Assembly: GCA_913056365.1 (NCBI GenBank)
Contig: CAJXLT010000002.1
Coordinates: 124,001 to 188,000, forward strand
Length of the DNA stretch: 64,000 bases
Direction: 5' to 3'
Source: an uncultured Paenibacillaceae bacterium
GTDB lineage: Bacteria; Bacillota; Bacilli; Paenibacillales; K13
The notes under the pieces: model-generated
Database searches by the model: none
Seen by the model: the letters and a program-made list of their open reading frames with translations, nothing else
Told to the model about the DNA's origin: nothing
Position numbers and translations under genes: made by a program
Shown: in pieces, positions 29,961 to 40,600 of the stretch
Layout: each line of letters opens with the position of its first letter
Numbering within the stretch: the stretch's first letter is position 1

Positions 29961-30058
29961 GGTTCTCACTCCTTGTAACCAGTTACGATTATTGTACCCT
30001 GATCGACAGGGAAAGTGCAAGACGATGAAATCTGGCTGCAGCTAGTTGTATGACACAC

Positions 30059-30123
30059 AAAAAAAGAGCAGCTATAGCGGTAAATAAAGTCCGAACTACG
30101 GCACTTCCGCCTTCCAGCTACTC
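30059..30123 (-). terminator. Terminator overlapping the ylaN stop
   Basis: On the minus strand a long imperfect stem starting GAGTAGCTGG, containing the ylaN stop codon, pairs with a 3' arm ending AGCTGCTC and is followed by seven T residues. Confidence 0.7.
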
Positions 30124-30408
30124 TGCCTTCTTGCTCAAAGCCTCATACAGTTGAGCTAGGCGGCGCTCCAAATCACTGAGCATTTCCTTCCCCGCTGCTT
30201 CATCGATCAATCCTGCGCGGACGGCAAAATCAATTTCTCTGGAAAACCCGTACATCTGCGTATCCAGCACTTCCTCATAAAGAGGACATTGGCGAGTGGT
30301 CAGATGAGCCATCTGGACCTCTATTAAATTGGCGATCTTATCGGCATCCTGGCGGAGCAAATCCATCGCTTTACGATTTAATCCGGTATGAAGTTCGGAT
30401 GATGTCAT
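30118..30408 (-). CDS. ylaN: YlaN family protein (DUF1507)
   Basis: The 96-residue helical protein matches YlaN closely in length and pattern: a segment beginning [13 protein letters not shown], then [24 protein letters not shown] and [14 protein letters not shown]. YlaN is needed for growth under iron limitation in B. subtilis and staphylococci and is reported to bind iron and modulate Fur. It is cytoplasmic with no membrane segment. It is a single-gene unit, with its terminator overlapping the stop codon. Confidence 0.92.
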   Translation of the reverse strand: MTSSELHTGLNRKAMDLLRQDADKIANLIEVQMAHLTTRQCPLYEEVLDTQMYGFSREIDFAVRAGLIDEAAGKEMLSDLERRLAQLYEALSKKAE

Positions 30409-30602
30409 TTTTGTCCCCCCTGTGCTCTCGTCATGCCAGCGACATAGGCTATTGCCTGTCTCACATTGTAATTTCAGTTCTATAGTTTATATTAGACGAA
30501 ATTCCGCACAGAAACAAGTGGACCTTGCTGCGCAAATTGAAATACCGGTCCATTCTCTTAAGAGAACGAACCGGTATTTCATTCATGCATGCAAGGAAGT
30601 GC

Positions 30603-30845
30603 TTAATCTGCTACTTTCACTTGCAGTTGGTGCTTGGCGAACACTTCCTTCATTGCTGCTTTAGCTTCTTCCGCATCCGGACCGTGTACATGCAATTCAT
30701 ATGCATGTGTATTCAGCAATGTTGTGAATAGTCCGAGAATGCTCTTAACGTCGATGTATTTGTTCTCCAACTGCAGAACGATAGAGGATGAAAACTTGTT
30801 TGCCGTTTGTGAAATTTCTACAATTGCAGCATTTTTGTTGGACAT
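30603..30845 (-). CDS. HPr-fold protein lacking the phosphorylatable histidine
   Basis: The 80-residue product aligns with HPr/Crh from QTANKFSSSIVLQ onward, including KYIDVKSILGL where the Ser corresponds to regulatory Ser46. The HPr region holding His15 (GxHARPA) is replaced by an unrelated short N terminus, so it cannot accept phosphate from enzyme I. It may act like Crh as a Ser-phosphorylated CcpA cofactor, or have another role. ATG 30845 follows GGAGGGATCGGCCT. A genuine ptsH is not in the window. Confidence 0.8.
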   Translation of the reverse strand: MSNKNAAIVEISQTANKFSSSIVLQLENKYIDVKSILGLFTTLLNTHAYELHVHGPDAEEAKAAMKEVFAKHQLQVKVAD

Positions 30846-30966
30846 AGGCCGATCCCTCCATAGGATTGATATAAACTTCGTATGTGCTCTTCTCATCATA
30901 CCTTGGAAATCTCGGGAAGCGCAAGCGAGAATTTGCACAAATTCATTTGGCATTTGTCACAAGTTC

Positions 30967-32082
30967 CTACTTCAAGTGCTCTGGATTCAAAGCGATTAAC
31001 TCAGGAACAACGAAGCGTCCGTCCTTACGAATCAGCTTGTCGTCGAAGTATATTTCTCCGCCGCCGTAATCGGCTCGTTGAATCTGTACGAGGTCCCAGT
31101 GAATCGAAGAACGATTGCCGTTGTCTGCTTCATCATAAGCCTGGCCAGGGGTAAAATGGAGACTTCCGTCGATTTTCTCATCAAACAGTATGTCCTTCAT
31201 AGGATGTTGGATATATGGATTAATGCCAAGGCTAAACTCGCCGATATACCGTGCCCCTTCGTCTGTATCGAGAATGTCTTGCAACCGTTCAGGTTCATTG
31301 CTATTCGCTTCTACAATCTTCCCATTCTCAAACCTGAAGCATATGTCCTCGAATGTTGTGCCGCTATATATAGACGCCACATTAAATCGAATTGTGCCTT
31401 GAACAGAATGACGAACAGGTGCGGTAAACACTTCTCCGTCCGGTATATTCAGCTTGCCGTCGCATTTCACTGCCGGAATGCCCTTAATCGAGAATGACAA
31501 GTCAGTACCTGGTGCTACTAATCGCACACGATCTGTCTTCTCCATATATGCGACGAGCGCATCCATCGCTTCTGACATCTTCCGATAATCCAAATTACAT
31601 ACATTGAAATAAAAATCCTCGAACGCCTCTGTACTCTTATTCGACAATTGTGCCATCGAAGCATTCGGGTAACGCATCACGACCCAATTCGTATGCTTGA
31701 CACGGCGTTCTGAATGGATTGGCCGCTTATAATGAATATCGAATAGTCTTGACTGTTCCCCCGGAACATCGGACAATTCATTCACATTATTGCCCGAGCG
31801 AATGCCGACATAGGCATCCATCATCTCCATCCGCTTCAAATCATATTCAGCCCACAGCTTCATCTGCTCCTCACTCGCTTGATGCAGCAGACGACGAGTT
31901 ACACGCTTATCCTCCAGCTCAACGAACGGCATGCCTCCTCGCGCATATACAGCATCAATCAAGCAGAGAAGCAGCTCCCTCTCCTCCCCGATCATATCAA
32001 TCAGCACTTTATGCCCTGCTTGAACGTTCAGGGAGTACTCGACAATATTGTTCGCAAGTTGGTTGAACCGCGGATCACGCAT
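30967..32082 (-). CDS. M29-family aminopeptidase
   Basis: The 371-residue enzyme is a thermophilic-type metalloaminopeptidase (AmpS/AmpT, family M29) that removes N-terminal residues from peptides using two metal ions. Conserved parts include RYPNASMAQLS, the FTAPVRHSVQG segment, LGINPYIQHPMKD, GSLHFTPGQAYDEADNGN and the C-terminal IHWDLVQI with metal ligands. Length is normal for the family. It is cytoplasmic, with no signal. It lies 120 bases upstream of the HPr-like gene on the same strand. Confidence 0.93.
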   Translation of the reverse strand: MRDPRFNQLANNIVEYSLNVQAGHKVLIDMIGEERELLLCLIDAVYARGGMPFVELEDKRVTRRLLHQASEEQMKLWAEYDLKRMEMMDAYVGIRSGNNVNELSDVPGEQSRLFDIHYKRPIHSERRVKHTNWVVMRYPNASMAQLSNKSTEAFEDFYFNVCNLDYRKMSEAMDALVAYMEKTDRVRLVAPGTDLSFSIKGIPAVKCDGKLNIPDGEVFTAPVRHSVQGTIRFNVASIYSGTTFEDICFRFENGKIVEANSNEPERLQDILDTDEGARYIGEFSLGINPYIQHPMKDILFDEKIDGSLHFTPGQAYDEADNGNRSSIHWDLVQIQRADYGGGEIYFDDKLIRKDGRFVVPELIALNPEHLK

Positions 32083-32110
32083 AAGGCATCCTCCTTCATC
32101 CTAGTTAAAA

Positions 32111-32776
32111 TTATAGTGCCGTCTCCGGCCTAGGGCTTTCGTCGTTAGAGATTAGCACATAACGGCATGCGATTGTTTCTTGCATATTGTTTCCATCGAT
32201 AGTATAATGCAAGCTTGCATTCACTTCAACCTGTTCTGGTACCCCTGATTGTCTATGAATCCACATCTTATACACGGCATCCACTTCGACATGCTTCCAC
32301 AGCGCTTCAAGCAAGCTCCGTTCGTCAGCAGAATCAGGGAGCTGCCCTTTCATCCTTGTGCCTGCTTGATTCGCGAGCACATCGAATTGTTCCAGCATTC
32401 TAGCTTGCATCGCGTTCGTATACTTGCTCTGCTCCATCTTCATATCGATAACCGCATATTCGGAAGATGACTGTCTTGTATCGAAGTGGAAGTCTTCCAT
32501 CATAGATGGAACGGCTTCCGGCGGCACGACAGGCTGCCAAGCAGCTTCAGAGCTAGCACTGTGCACCGTTTCTCGTGGATAAATCCGTTCATTCCCACGC
32601 CTGCCTTCCCATTGTCCATCGTATTGCAACGCCGAATTATGCAACGACTCGAACGCTATGTCAACCCACTCCTGTGCAGTATGATCCTCTGCTTGCGTGC
32701 ATGCTGTGAGCTGCACGATGATCGCGAGCAGCAATCCCCCGCACAGCATTAGCCTCTGATATGCGCTTCCATACAC
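32111..32776 (-). CDS. Predicted lipoprotein of unknown function
   Basis: The 221-residue product has an N-terminal signal peptide and lipobox LTAC (cysteine near residue 26), so it should be anchored on the outer face of the membrane. The mature part shows no recognised domain; its tail contains VPEQVEVNASLHYTIDG, as in some beta-rich lipoproteins that carry small-molecule or stress-related domains. The GTG start at 32776 has GGGGGAG seven bases upstream. It sits 29 bases upstream of the aminopeptidase gene on the same strand. Confidence 0.75.
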   Translation of the reverse strand: MYGSAYQRLMLCGGLLLAIIVQLTACTQAEDHTAQEWVDIAFESLHNSALQYDGQWEGRRGNERIYPRETVHSASSEAAWQPVVPPEAVPSMMEDFHFDTRQSSSEYAVIDMKMEQSKYTNAMQARMLEQFDVLANQAGTRMKGQLPDSADERSLLEALWKHVEVDAVYKMWIHRQSGVPEQVEVNASLHYTIDGNNMQETIACRYVLISNDESPRPETAL

Positions 32777-32851
32777 AAAAAAACTCCCCCTTCTGCGAAT
32801 ACGATGTTATCGTATCCAGCTAAGGCGAAGTTATACGAATATGCGGACGAA

Positions 32852-34639
32852 CTAGCCAAGCTTGATCTGGTTCCGACCTGCATGCTTAGCCTCATATAAG
32901 GCCATATCCGCTCGGTAGAACAAGCTTTCTACACTGACTTTGTCATCTTCCCAATTCCACTCGGACAATCCGCACGAAATGGAAACTTGGGGATCAGTCT
33001 CTCCGAATACACGTGAGCGAATACGATCAGCAACTTGCGCGGCTTGGTGCATCTTCGCCTGCGGCAAGTAGATGGCAATCTCTTCGCCTCCCCATCTCGC
33101 TGCAACGTCTGAGTCGCGAATACAAGTGCGAATAATTTGACTTACCTGGATGAGAATTTTGTCTCCGACTTGATGGCCGTACGTATCATTGATTTGTTTG
33201 AAATGGTCAATATCCACTACGATCAGACTTCCGCAGAAATCCTTCTTCTGCATGAAATTAATTTGCTCATCCAAGTAATGACGCGCATACAGACCTGTCA
33301 AGCGATCCGTAATGACCATCCGTCTCACTTCAGCGTGCAGAGATGCATTGACCATCGCCAACCCGATATGACCGGAGAGCACCTGCAGTAATTTGAAATT
33401 GTCATACGAGAAGTAATTGGGCTCACAGTGAGCGACAAGCACAACGCCTATCACCTCTGAACTGGCAATAATCGGAGATGCCATCAGCGAGCGCGCTGCT
33501 GTCAGCTCCATAAATCGCGAAGGTGTCCGTGAATCATGATGATAATCGGATACGATGAGAGGTTCTTTGGTCGACGTTACCGAACCTGCAAAACCGTATT
33601 CGAGAGAAAATTGTTCGTTGAGCAAGACTGGTTCATTGCTTGCCTTGACAATCATCGTGTCAAGCTCTTTGTCTACTTGCAAGATACATACAGAATCCGC
33701 CCTGAATATGTCGATCAGCTCATGTGATGCAAAATTAAATATTTCATTCAGTTTCAAACTTTGATTCAACCGGCGCGTAATTTCATTGATAAGCCGCAAC
33801 TCACTAATCAACAAATTGGATTGCTCATACAGCTTCGCATTCTCGAATGCGCTGCCGGCTGAATCAGCAAGCAACGCTATGAAGCGCACATCGGATCGAT
33901 CCAGCCATTCTTGCTCTGCCACAAGCTGCAACACACCGTATATGCCCTGCTTACCTGCCAACGGAACGGATAGCCACTTCACATGCTTGCCATCTTCCTC
34001 GAGCTGAATCTTGCCTTCCATGAAGGCTCTCGTATTCGCATCGTCTAGAAACGGTCCGAACGTTAAAGGCTTGATGAAATAAGCATTGCTGTGAAAGTCT
34101 TGCGACAAATAAATATCGATCTTCGATGCGGGGTATACTTCCTTCATATTGTCATACACTTCCTGAAGTACGGCGTCCACATCGATAGTGGCATGCAGCT
34201 TCTGCACCGCCTGAAACAGCACATCTTGCTTACGCAATCGGGCGAATCCTTCTTCCCATCCTGCCTTCTCACGTCGGGCTGCTTCAACAGCGCTTGCAAG
34301 CATTGCAGTCCACGCTTCCTTCGGAAGCTTCAATTCCGTGTCAGAATGATGCCGCACATACAATGTACCGATTCGTTCTTCACCGGACAACACCAAATCA
34401 GTAACGAAGATGGATGTATCACCTTGACTGAGATCATCTCGCATAGTGGTCAGCAGCTTGCCGATCTCTTCGGCATTGCCAGCTTCAGACTGCAAGCAGG
34501 ATGCGATTGCACCCGCAGGGCCCCAAGCAACGGGTTCCCCGTCTGTATTCGCCAGAATGGCGATCCCGTCGAATGCCAATCCGTACCTATATAGTTGTTC
34601 GAGCCATTGCAGTAAGCCCCTGCCCAGATAGTCTTGCAT
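32852..34639 (-). CDS. GAF-domain diguanylate cyclase
   Basis: The 595-residue protein probably makes cyclic di-GMP. Two GAF-like sensory regions occupy roughly residues 100-250 and 270-425, joined by a helix. The C-terminal GGDEF domain starts near DRLTGLYARHYLDEQ; the active site reads RWGGEEI and an RDSD inhibitory site precedes it by five residues, so it is likely active and product-inhibited. No membrane segment is present, so it senses something in the cytoplasm. The ATG follows AAAGAGGGATTTGA. No c-di-GMP effector gene is nearby. Confidence 0.9.
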   Translation of the reverse strand: MQDYLGRGLLQWLEQLYRYGLAFDGIAILANTDGEPVAWGPAGAIASCLQSEAGNAEEIGKLLTTMRDDLSQGDTSIFVTDLVLSGEERIGTLYVRHHSDTELKLPKEAWTAMLASAVEAARREKAGWEEGFARLRKQDVLFQAVQKLHATIDVDAVLQEVYDNMKEVYPASKIDIYLSQDFHSNAYFIKPLTFGPFLDDANTRAFMEGKIQLEEDGKHVKWLSVPLAGKQGIYGVLQLVAEQEWLDRSDVRFIALLADSAGSAFENAKLYEQSNLLISELRLINEITRRLNQSLKLNEIFNFASHELIDIFRADSVCILQVDKELDTMIVKASNEPVLLNEQFSLEYGFAGSVTSTKEPLIVSDYHHDSRTPSRFMELTAARSLMASPIIASSEVIGVVLVAHCEPNYFSYDNFKLLQVLSGHIGLAMVNASLHAEVRRMVITDRLTGLYARHYLDEQINFMQKKDFCGSLIVVDIDHFKQINDTYGHQVGDKILIQVSQIIRTCIRDSDVAARWGGEEIAIYLPQAKMHQAAQVADRIRSRVFGETDPQVSISCGLSEWNWEDDKVSVESLFYRADMALYEAKHAGRNQIKLG

Positions 34640-34990
34640 TCAAATCCCTCTTTAATTTCGCTATTTTGGGTCAAGATCAGCCTATTCTCTGTTCGCTCAT
34701 GATGTCATCGTCTTAAGCGCAGACGTCATGATAACACAACTATGTCCTCCACTCTGCCAGTGCTAGTGCCACAAGATCGAACTCGCACAGCCTGTTACGC
34801 TAGCACATTCCAGCAAATTCTGATATCGTTAGCAACATAATTGCTGCATGCTTGCGACTCATTCACCAATTCATAGTTTGTATCATTCCTGTACTTAACT
34901 ATCTTTATTATAGTACATGTTTGTTTTTAAAACTGCATTATTTTTTCACGATCACGAAAAACTCTTGACAACTGACATTGACCGCATTCA
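34640..34990. other. Non-coding region between the cyclase and rpsD
   Basis: No gene is seen in this part of the gap. It is AT-rich towards the right. An imperfect inverted repeat (ATGTCATCGTCT at 34702-34713 against AGACGTCATGAT at 34721-34732) lies about 65 bases upstream of the cyclase start and could be an operator; that is a guess. A TTGACA near 34965 lacks a good -10. Confidence 0.4.
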
Positions 34991-35001
34991 AGGTTTCCAT
35001 C

Positions 35002-35031
35002 TTGACAGATGTCGGTTCTATCCGTTACAAT
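35002..35031 (+). promoter_or_regulatory. Promoter of rpsD
   Basis: TTGACA (35002-35007) and TACAAT (35026-35031) with an 18-base spacer form a near-consensus housekeeping promoter. It leaves an untranslated leader of about 160 bases before rpsD. Confidence 0.8.
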
Positions 35032-35073
35032 ATGTTGTCGGAACGTATTTATTATCGTTAAGTTGAGGTCGAA

Positions 35074-35150
35074 CTATTGTTACACCCTTGAGCGCGGATG
35101 TTGTACGGGCAGCGGCTGAACTTCCTCTATAGCGGATTCGCTCACAATAG
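35074..35150 (+). promoter_or_regulatory. Structured leader of rpsD, probable S4 autoregulatory site
   Basis: Nested pairs CTATTG (35074-35079) with CAATAG (35145-35150), and TGAGCG (35089-35094) with CGCTCA (35139-35144), define a large stem with a nine-base bulge and a folded apical part. In Bacillus S4 represses its own gene by binding a leader that imitates 16S rRNA, so this element is the likely counterpart. Confidence 0.65.
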
Positions 35151-35200
35151 CACCTCTTCCCTATAAATTAAATTTCTAATACAAAGGAGTCTGTCGATAC

Positions 35201-35800
35201 ATGTCACGTTATACAGGACCTAAATTTAAATTAAGCCGCCGTCTTGGCATTTCTTTGAGCGGCACTGGCAAGGAACTCAAGCGCCCATTCCCTCCTGGAC
35301 AGCACGGCGCCAACCAACGGAGGAAGATTAGCGGCTACGGTCTGCAATTGATGGAGAAGCAGAAGCTGCGTCATATGTATGGCTTGAATGAGAAGCAATT
35401 CCGCAACCTGTTCTCGAAAGCATTGAAGATGCCGGGCATCGCTGGTGAAAACTTCATGATTTTACTGGAAAGCCGTCTGGACAACCTGGTCTATCGTCTC
35501 GGTCTTTCTAACACTCGTGCAGGCGCTCGTCAGCTCGTTGCGCATGGACATATTACAGTGAATGGCAAGAAGGTCGACATTCCTTCTTACGCTGTTTCCA
35601 TTGGCGACATAATCGGGCTTCGTGAGAAAAGCCGCAGCCTGACAGTGATCAAAGAGGCAATTGAAGGACGCAATCACTTGCCTGCATACGTGGAATTTAA
35701 CGACCAAGCGCTGGAAGGTAAATTCATTCGTCTGCCTGAGCGTGCAGAGCTTGCGCAGGAAATTGACGAGAAGCAAATCGTCGAATTTTACAGCCGCTAA
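35201..35800 (+). CDS. rpsD: 30S ribosomal protein S4
   Basis: S4 nucleates 30S assembly and in Bacillus represses its own synthesis. The 199-residue product begins [15 protein letters not shown], contains the S4 RNA-binding domain ([22 protein letters not shown] and [14 protein letters not shown]), and ends QIVEFYSR. It is a stand-alone gene outside the alpha operon, as in Bacillus, next to convergent tyrS. AAAGGAG precedes the ATG. This version lacks the N-terminal zinc-cysteine set. Confidence 0.98.
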   Translation: MSRYTGPKFKLSRRLGISLSGTGKELKRPFPPGQHGANQRRKISGYGLQLMEKQKLRHMYGLNEKQFRNLFSKALKMPGIAGENFMILLESRLDNLVYRLGLSNTRAGARQLVAHGHITVNGKKVDIPSYAVSIGDIIGLREKSRSLTVIKEAIEGRNHLPAYVEFNDQALEGKFIRLPERAELAQEIDEKQIVEFYSR

Positions 35801-35817
35801 TCGTTCGCACATACAGC

Positions 35818-35870
35818 AAACAAACCTGCCCTCTGTGCTCCGAATGGAGCTTGAGGGCAGGTTTGTTTTA
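35818..35870. terminator. Strong bidirectional terminator between rpsD and tyrS
   Basis: A 16-bp stem (AAACAAACCTGCCCTC with GAGGGCAGGTTTGTTT) plus an inner CTCC/GGAG is flanked by T-rich or A-rich sequence on both sides. It serves both converging genes. Confidence 0.9.
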
Positions 35871-35896
35871 TATCCCTTCGCAATCACAATCCCAAT

Positions 35897-37159
35897 TTAT
35901 TGTAACGAGATACGGGCAAATTTCCGCTTGCCAACCTGAACAATATCGCCGTCGTTCACTGTTATTGCCGCTTGCGGATCTGTAACCTTCTCTTGATTGA
36001 TGCGCACAGCTCCTTGCTGAATGCTTCGTCTTGCTTCGCCGTTAGATGCCTGCAATCCAAGCTCAACTAATAAGCGAATTAGCTTCATGCTCCCCTCTTC
36101 CAAATCAGCCGCAGACAGTACCTTCTCTTCGATATCTTCTGGCAATGCACCTTGCTGAAACACCGTCTTGAAGTGTTCCTCCGCTTGTTCCGCAGCTTCT
36201 TCACCATGATACATCCTTACGAGTGTACGGGCCAATCGCATCTTCATATCTCTCGGATGCGCCGAGCCATCCGCCAGGCCGTTGCGAATCTGTTCCACTT
36301 CCTCATTCGTCAGGTCTGTCACCAGCTCATAGTACTTCACCATTAATTCATCAGGGATAGACATAGACTTCCCATAAATCTCTTGCGGCTGCTCATTAAT
36401 ACCGATGTAATTGCCTAAGCTCTTGCTCATCTTCTGCACGCCGTCAAGACCTTCCAACAACGGAAGCATAATCGCAACCTGCGCTTCCTTGCCATACTCC
36501 TTCTGCAAGGTGCGTCCCATAAGCAAATTGAACTTCTGATCTGTTCCGCCTAGCTCAACATCGCTCTCAAGCGCAACCGAATCATACCCTTGCATCAGCG
36601 GGTAGAAAAACTCATGAATACTAATAGGCTGTCCGGATTGATAACGCTTCGTAAAGTCGTCCCTTTCGAGCATACGTGCCACCGTCAATTTAGCAGACAG
36701 CTCCACGACTTGGGAGAATGTCATCGGGGACAGCCACGAAGAGTTGAAGACCACTTCGGTTTTGTCACTGTCGAGAATCTTGAATATTTGGTCCTTATAC
36801 GTTGCGGCGTTGTGCTGAACGTCCTCTTCGCTCAATTGCTTTCTCGTTTCTGATTTGCCCGTGGGGTCTCCAATTCGTCCTGTGAAATCACCTATAATAA
36901 GCTGCACAGTATGCCCCAGTTGTTGAAATTGACGCAGCTTATGAAGTACAACTGTGTGTCCAATGTGGATGTCAGGAGCCGAAGGATCGAGTCCAAGCTT
37001 AATGTTTAACGGCTGTCCTGTCACGACAGAACGAGCCAGCTTGTTGCGGAGATCCTCCTCTGGCACGATTTCTACGACTCCGCGCCGCAGTGTGGCTAAT
37101 TGCTGTTCTACCGATTGTTGCTGTTCCTTCGTCAGTGAATCCCATTCGATTGCTTTCAT
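35897..37159 (-). CDS. tyrS: Tyrosyl-tRNA synthetase
   Basis: It attaches tyrosine to tRNA-Tyr. The 420-residue class I enzyme has the HIGH motif (PDIHIGHT), [14 protein letters not shown], the KMSKS motif (VQKMSKS) and a C-terminal S4-like RNA-binding domain. [14 protein letters not shown] and [14 protein letters not shown] place it nearer to the TyrZ-like subfamily than to the classic Geobacillus TyrRS. ATG 37159 has AGGGGA upstream; an upstream alternative at 37180 is less likely. A tyrosine T-box leader controls it. Confidence 0.95.
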   Translation of the reverse strand: MKAIEWDSLTKEQQQSVEQQLATLRRGVVEIVPEEDLRNKLARSVVTGQPLNIKLGLDPSAPDIHIGHTVVLHKLRQFQQLGHTVQLIIGDFTGRIGDPTGKSETRKQLSEEDVQHNAATYKDQIFKILDSDKTEVVFNSSWLSPMTFSQVVELSAKLTVARMLERDDFTKRYQSGQPISIHEFFYPLMQGYDSVALESDVELGGTDQKFNLLMGRTLQKEYGKEAQVAIMLPLLEGLDGVQKMSKSLGNYIGINEQPQEIYGKSMSIPDELMVKYYELVTDLTNEEVEQIRNGLADGSAHPRDMKMRLARTLVRMYHGEEAAEQAEEHFKTVFQQGALPEDIEEKVLSAADLEEGSMKLIRLLVELGLQASNGEARRSIQQGAVRINQEKVTDPQAAITVNDGDIVQVGKRKFARISLQ

Positions 37160-37284
37160 TGCTATTCCCCTTCCCGACAATGGATAAGAATTTTTTTTGC
37201 CTATGAACGCCCGATTCCCCGCAACTTTCTCGATCCAATACTTGTCTATATACTAGTACAAGCCCTTCTGTTGAGGATCAATGG

Positions 37285-37580
37285 CATAATAAAAACAGCC
37301 AACTCGTCACTAGGGACGAGTCGGCTGCTCGCGGTACCACCCTATTGAAAGGCCTTGTGCTGCCTGCAGCAATCCCTGCCGGTATCACATTACATAGACC
37401 TAACACTCTGTTGGAATAACGGGATGTTCACCCGGGAGCAGACTACTCAGCTGCGACGCGCAGCTTGTTCCTCTTCTCCAACTCCAGACGGTAATTCAGC
37501 AGCGAAGCCTGTACCGGTTCACACCTGCCACCGGCTCTCTGTAACGAAAGCAATTCGCGCTTACTGGCGTCCTTCATAGT
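37285..37580 (-). promoter_or_regulatory. Tyrosine T-box leader of tyrS
   Basis: Read on the minus strand, Stem I has the AGAGAG and GCCGGTGG...GTGAACCGG elements typical of T-boxes; the specifier loop carries GAAT-TAC, with the tyrosine codon UAC at 37493-37491. The T-box itself is TGGTACCGCG (37339-37330). The terminator follows: CAGCCGACTCGTC pairs with GACGAGTTGGCTG and then TTTTT. Uncharged tRNA-Tyr should bind and favour the antiterminator, raising tyrS expression. Confidence 0.93.
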
Positions 37581-37605
37581 TATTTGTCGTTATTGTGCTA
37601 CAACT

Positions 37606-37635
37606 TTTATAGCATATAGGCGAAAACAAAGTCAA
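37606..37635 (-). promoter_or_regulatory. Promoter of the tyrS T-box transcript
   Basis: Minus-strand TTGACT (37635-37630) and TATAAA (37611-37606), 18-base spacer. The transcript would start about 25 bases before the T-box stem I. It overlaps sequences of the divergent penicillin-binding protein promoter. Confidence 0.65.
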
Positions 37636-37642
37636 ATTGTGT

Positions 37643-37648
37643 TATAAT
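37643..37648 (+). promoter_or_regulatory. Extended -10 element for the PBP gene
   Basis: TGTTATAAT on the plus strand is an extended -10; the -35 region is weak. It is 36 bases before the PBP start codon and directly beside the tyrS promoter on the other strand. Confidence 0.5.
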
Positions 37649-37683
37649 GTATCCTGTTTATATTAGGGGAGGAACGACTTTAC

Positions 37684-40600
37684 ATGTCAACGCAAAGTAA
37701 TAAACAGAAAGCTTCGCGCATCTTGAGAACGAGCCTGTGGATGTTCTGGGTCACACTGAAGTGGACGCTTGCTATCGTTATCGTCTGCGGGTTTGCTGCT
37801 GGCGGGCTGACTTTCGGCTACTTGTCGGCATTGGTCAAGGATGACCCCGTACGTCCCGAGTCAGAGATGCAAGCGAAGATGGAGGAGAATGTCACGACCG
37901 GATTCGTCTATTTCGGAGACGATTCGCTTGTTGGTCAGCTTCGCGGCATTGACCGCAGACTTGCTACTATGAATGAAATTCCGCCAACCGTCATTGACGC
38001 CTTCTTAGCAACTGAAGATAATGACTTCTATGAGCATGTCGGTGTGGATTGGAGAGGTACGCTTCGCGCAGTGAAGGAACGGCTGCTGAACGAAGACGTG
38101 CAGACAGGCGGCAGTACGATTACCCAACAGGTTGCCCGCAACGTATTTCTAACATTAGAAGTGTCAACGGATCGCAAGTTGAAGGAAATGCTGTTAGCTA
38201 TGCGGCTGGAGCGGCACTTTTCCAAGCAACAAATTTTACTCGCTTACTTGAATAAAATTCCGTTCGGCAACGGGTCAACCGGTTACAACGTATACGGTAT
38301 CAAAGCGGCCGCACAAGGTATCTTCGATATCGATCCGAACCGACTGGATGAACTAAACATAGCTCAGGCTGCGTATTTATCAGGGCTTCCGAAGAATCCT
38401 TCGGCATACTCCGCCTTTGATGGATACGGACAATTCGACGAGAGCGGATTTGCCAATGCCATAGCTCGGCAGAAATTCGTATTGAAGCGGATGGTGGAGG
38501 AGAACAAGATTACAAGCCAGCAATATGAAGAAGCGTTGGCATTCGATATTCAATCCTCATTGGCACAGCCGAGCCAGAAAGCCTACTCCACATTCCCGTA
38601 TCTTATGCAGGAAGTGGAGAAGCGAGCTGCGATACAGCTATTGAAGCAGAAGCATCCTGAGATGACCGAGGCTGATTTCCGCATTACTGACAACCAGGAG
38701 CTCGTTGCGAATCAAATCGAACAGATGCTGGGACAAGGCTACAAAATTTATACGACTATCGATAAAGACATCTATGAGAGGATGCAGCAGATCGCTGCAA
38801 ATCCTGACAATTTCGCACCTGACAACATCGATGACAAAGGCATTGAACAGATCGGCGGCATTATCTTGGATAATAAAACAGGCGAAATTCTGGGCATGAT
38901 GGAAGGACGCGGCTTTGACATCAGTGCGTTCAACCATGCAACGCAGATGGTGCGTCAGCCTGGCTCTACGATGAAGCCGCTCGCAGCGTATTTGCCTGCT
39001 ATCGAGAATGGATGGAGCCCCGGCTCTGTCATAGACGATCTGCCGATTATACTTGAGGACGGCAGCAAGGGCTATCATATACCGAATAATTGGAACAATA
39101 GATTCCATGGTTTAATGACTGCTCGTACAGCATTAAATCAGTCCTATAACATTCCTGCGCTTGAATTGTTCAATGACGTTGTCGGCATTGAACAAGCTTG
39201 GGAATTCGTCAAGCAACTGGGCATTACCACATTAACAGAGCAAGACAAGTTCGCACGAACCGGCGTTATCGGCGGCCTCGCACACGGGGTTACGGTTGAG
39301 GAGATTACCGGCGCATACGCCGCGATTCCGAACGGCGGCTTGTTCACAGACCCGTATGTCATTCGCAAGATCGAGAATTCTCAAGGTGAAATCATCTATG
39401 AGCATCAGGAAGCGCCTAAGCAGGTGTTCTCCAACGAAACTGCCTATCTCATGACTGATATGTTGCGTACAGTAATTGAGAACGGCACCGGTACGAGAAT
39501 CAAGCGTGAGTTCGAGCATTACGGTGAGCTCCCGATATCCGGCAAGACGGGTTCAACGCAATTAGACCGCGATGCTTGGTTTGTCGGATTCTCACCAGAT
39601 ATTACTGTAGGTGTATGGGCGGGATATGATAAGAACCACACACTGACGCTGCGATTGAACGAGCCACAGGGAGCTGGTACGCAGCGGGCTATGAATATAT
39701 GGTCGCGAATTATGGATTCAGCGATCGAGCTGCATCCGGAATGGTTCCCTACCGAGAGCTTCGAACGTCCGGATCAGATCGTCAGCAAGACCGTCTCCAG
39801 CATTACAGGCAAGCTGCCAAGCTCTGAAGTGATAGCAGCCGGAAGAACACATACGGACTTGTTCAACCAGCAGCACCTTCCTACTGAGGCAGATGATTCG
39901 ATGGACACTTATGAATACGTTACGTACAAGGGCTTGAATTATTACCCGCATGATGGGACGCCGTCGGATATGATCCGGGAGGGCACACTGTTCAAACGAG
40001 GTAAATCAGTAGAAGAGCTGTACACGAAGCTGGAGGACGTGCTGAATCAGCTGCCTTACAGCCTGAAACCGCGCAAAGGCGGCCGTGCTATGACGTTGGC
40101 AGACTATTATGTGCCAGACCTAGATCGAACAGCACCTGAGTCTGTAGATCCGCGATCGGATGACGGCAATCCTCCTGCGCCGCCGTCTAACGTAACGGTA
40201 ACCGTCATAGCTGATGGAACGGCTAAGATCAACTTCACTTCCAGCAGCAGTGAAGATGTTGTGGGCTATAGACTGTACCGTTCCTTCAATGGACTGCCGT
40301 ACGAGCATAAGAATAGTGTGCTTGCCGGTGAAGATCTTGTTGCGATTGATTACTTCTCGAATGAGTATGCTTACGGCTATTATGTGTCTGCTGTCGACGT
40401 TGCCGGTAAGGAGTCGCAGCCAAGTAACTTTGTGACATTGAATGGGGATGGCAACATACCTGCTCCAGGAGAACCCGCGAATGATGATCAGGAGCAGGAC
40501 GATACAGTAGATCTGGATGACTTATTCCCAGGTGGTTCGAATGAAGATGACGATCAAGAGACAGAACAACCATTAGATGAAGAGCCTGCCGATCCGACTA

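Noticed and set aside
35002-35200. A tRNA or T-box in front of rpsD
   Set aside because: No T-box sequence (TGGNACC) or tRNA arms; pairs fit an S4 leader instead.
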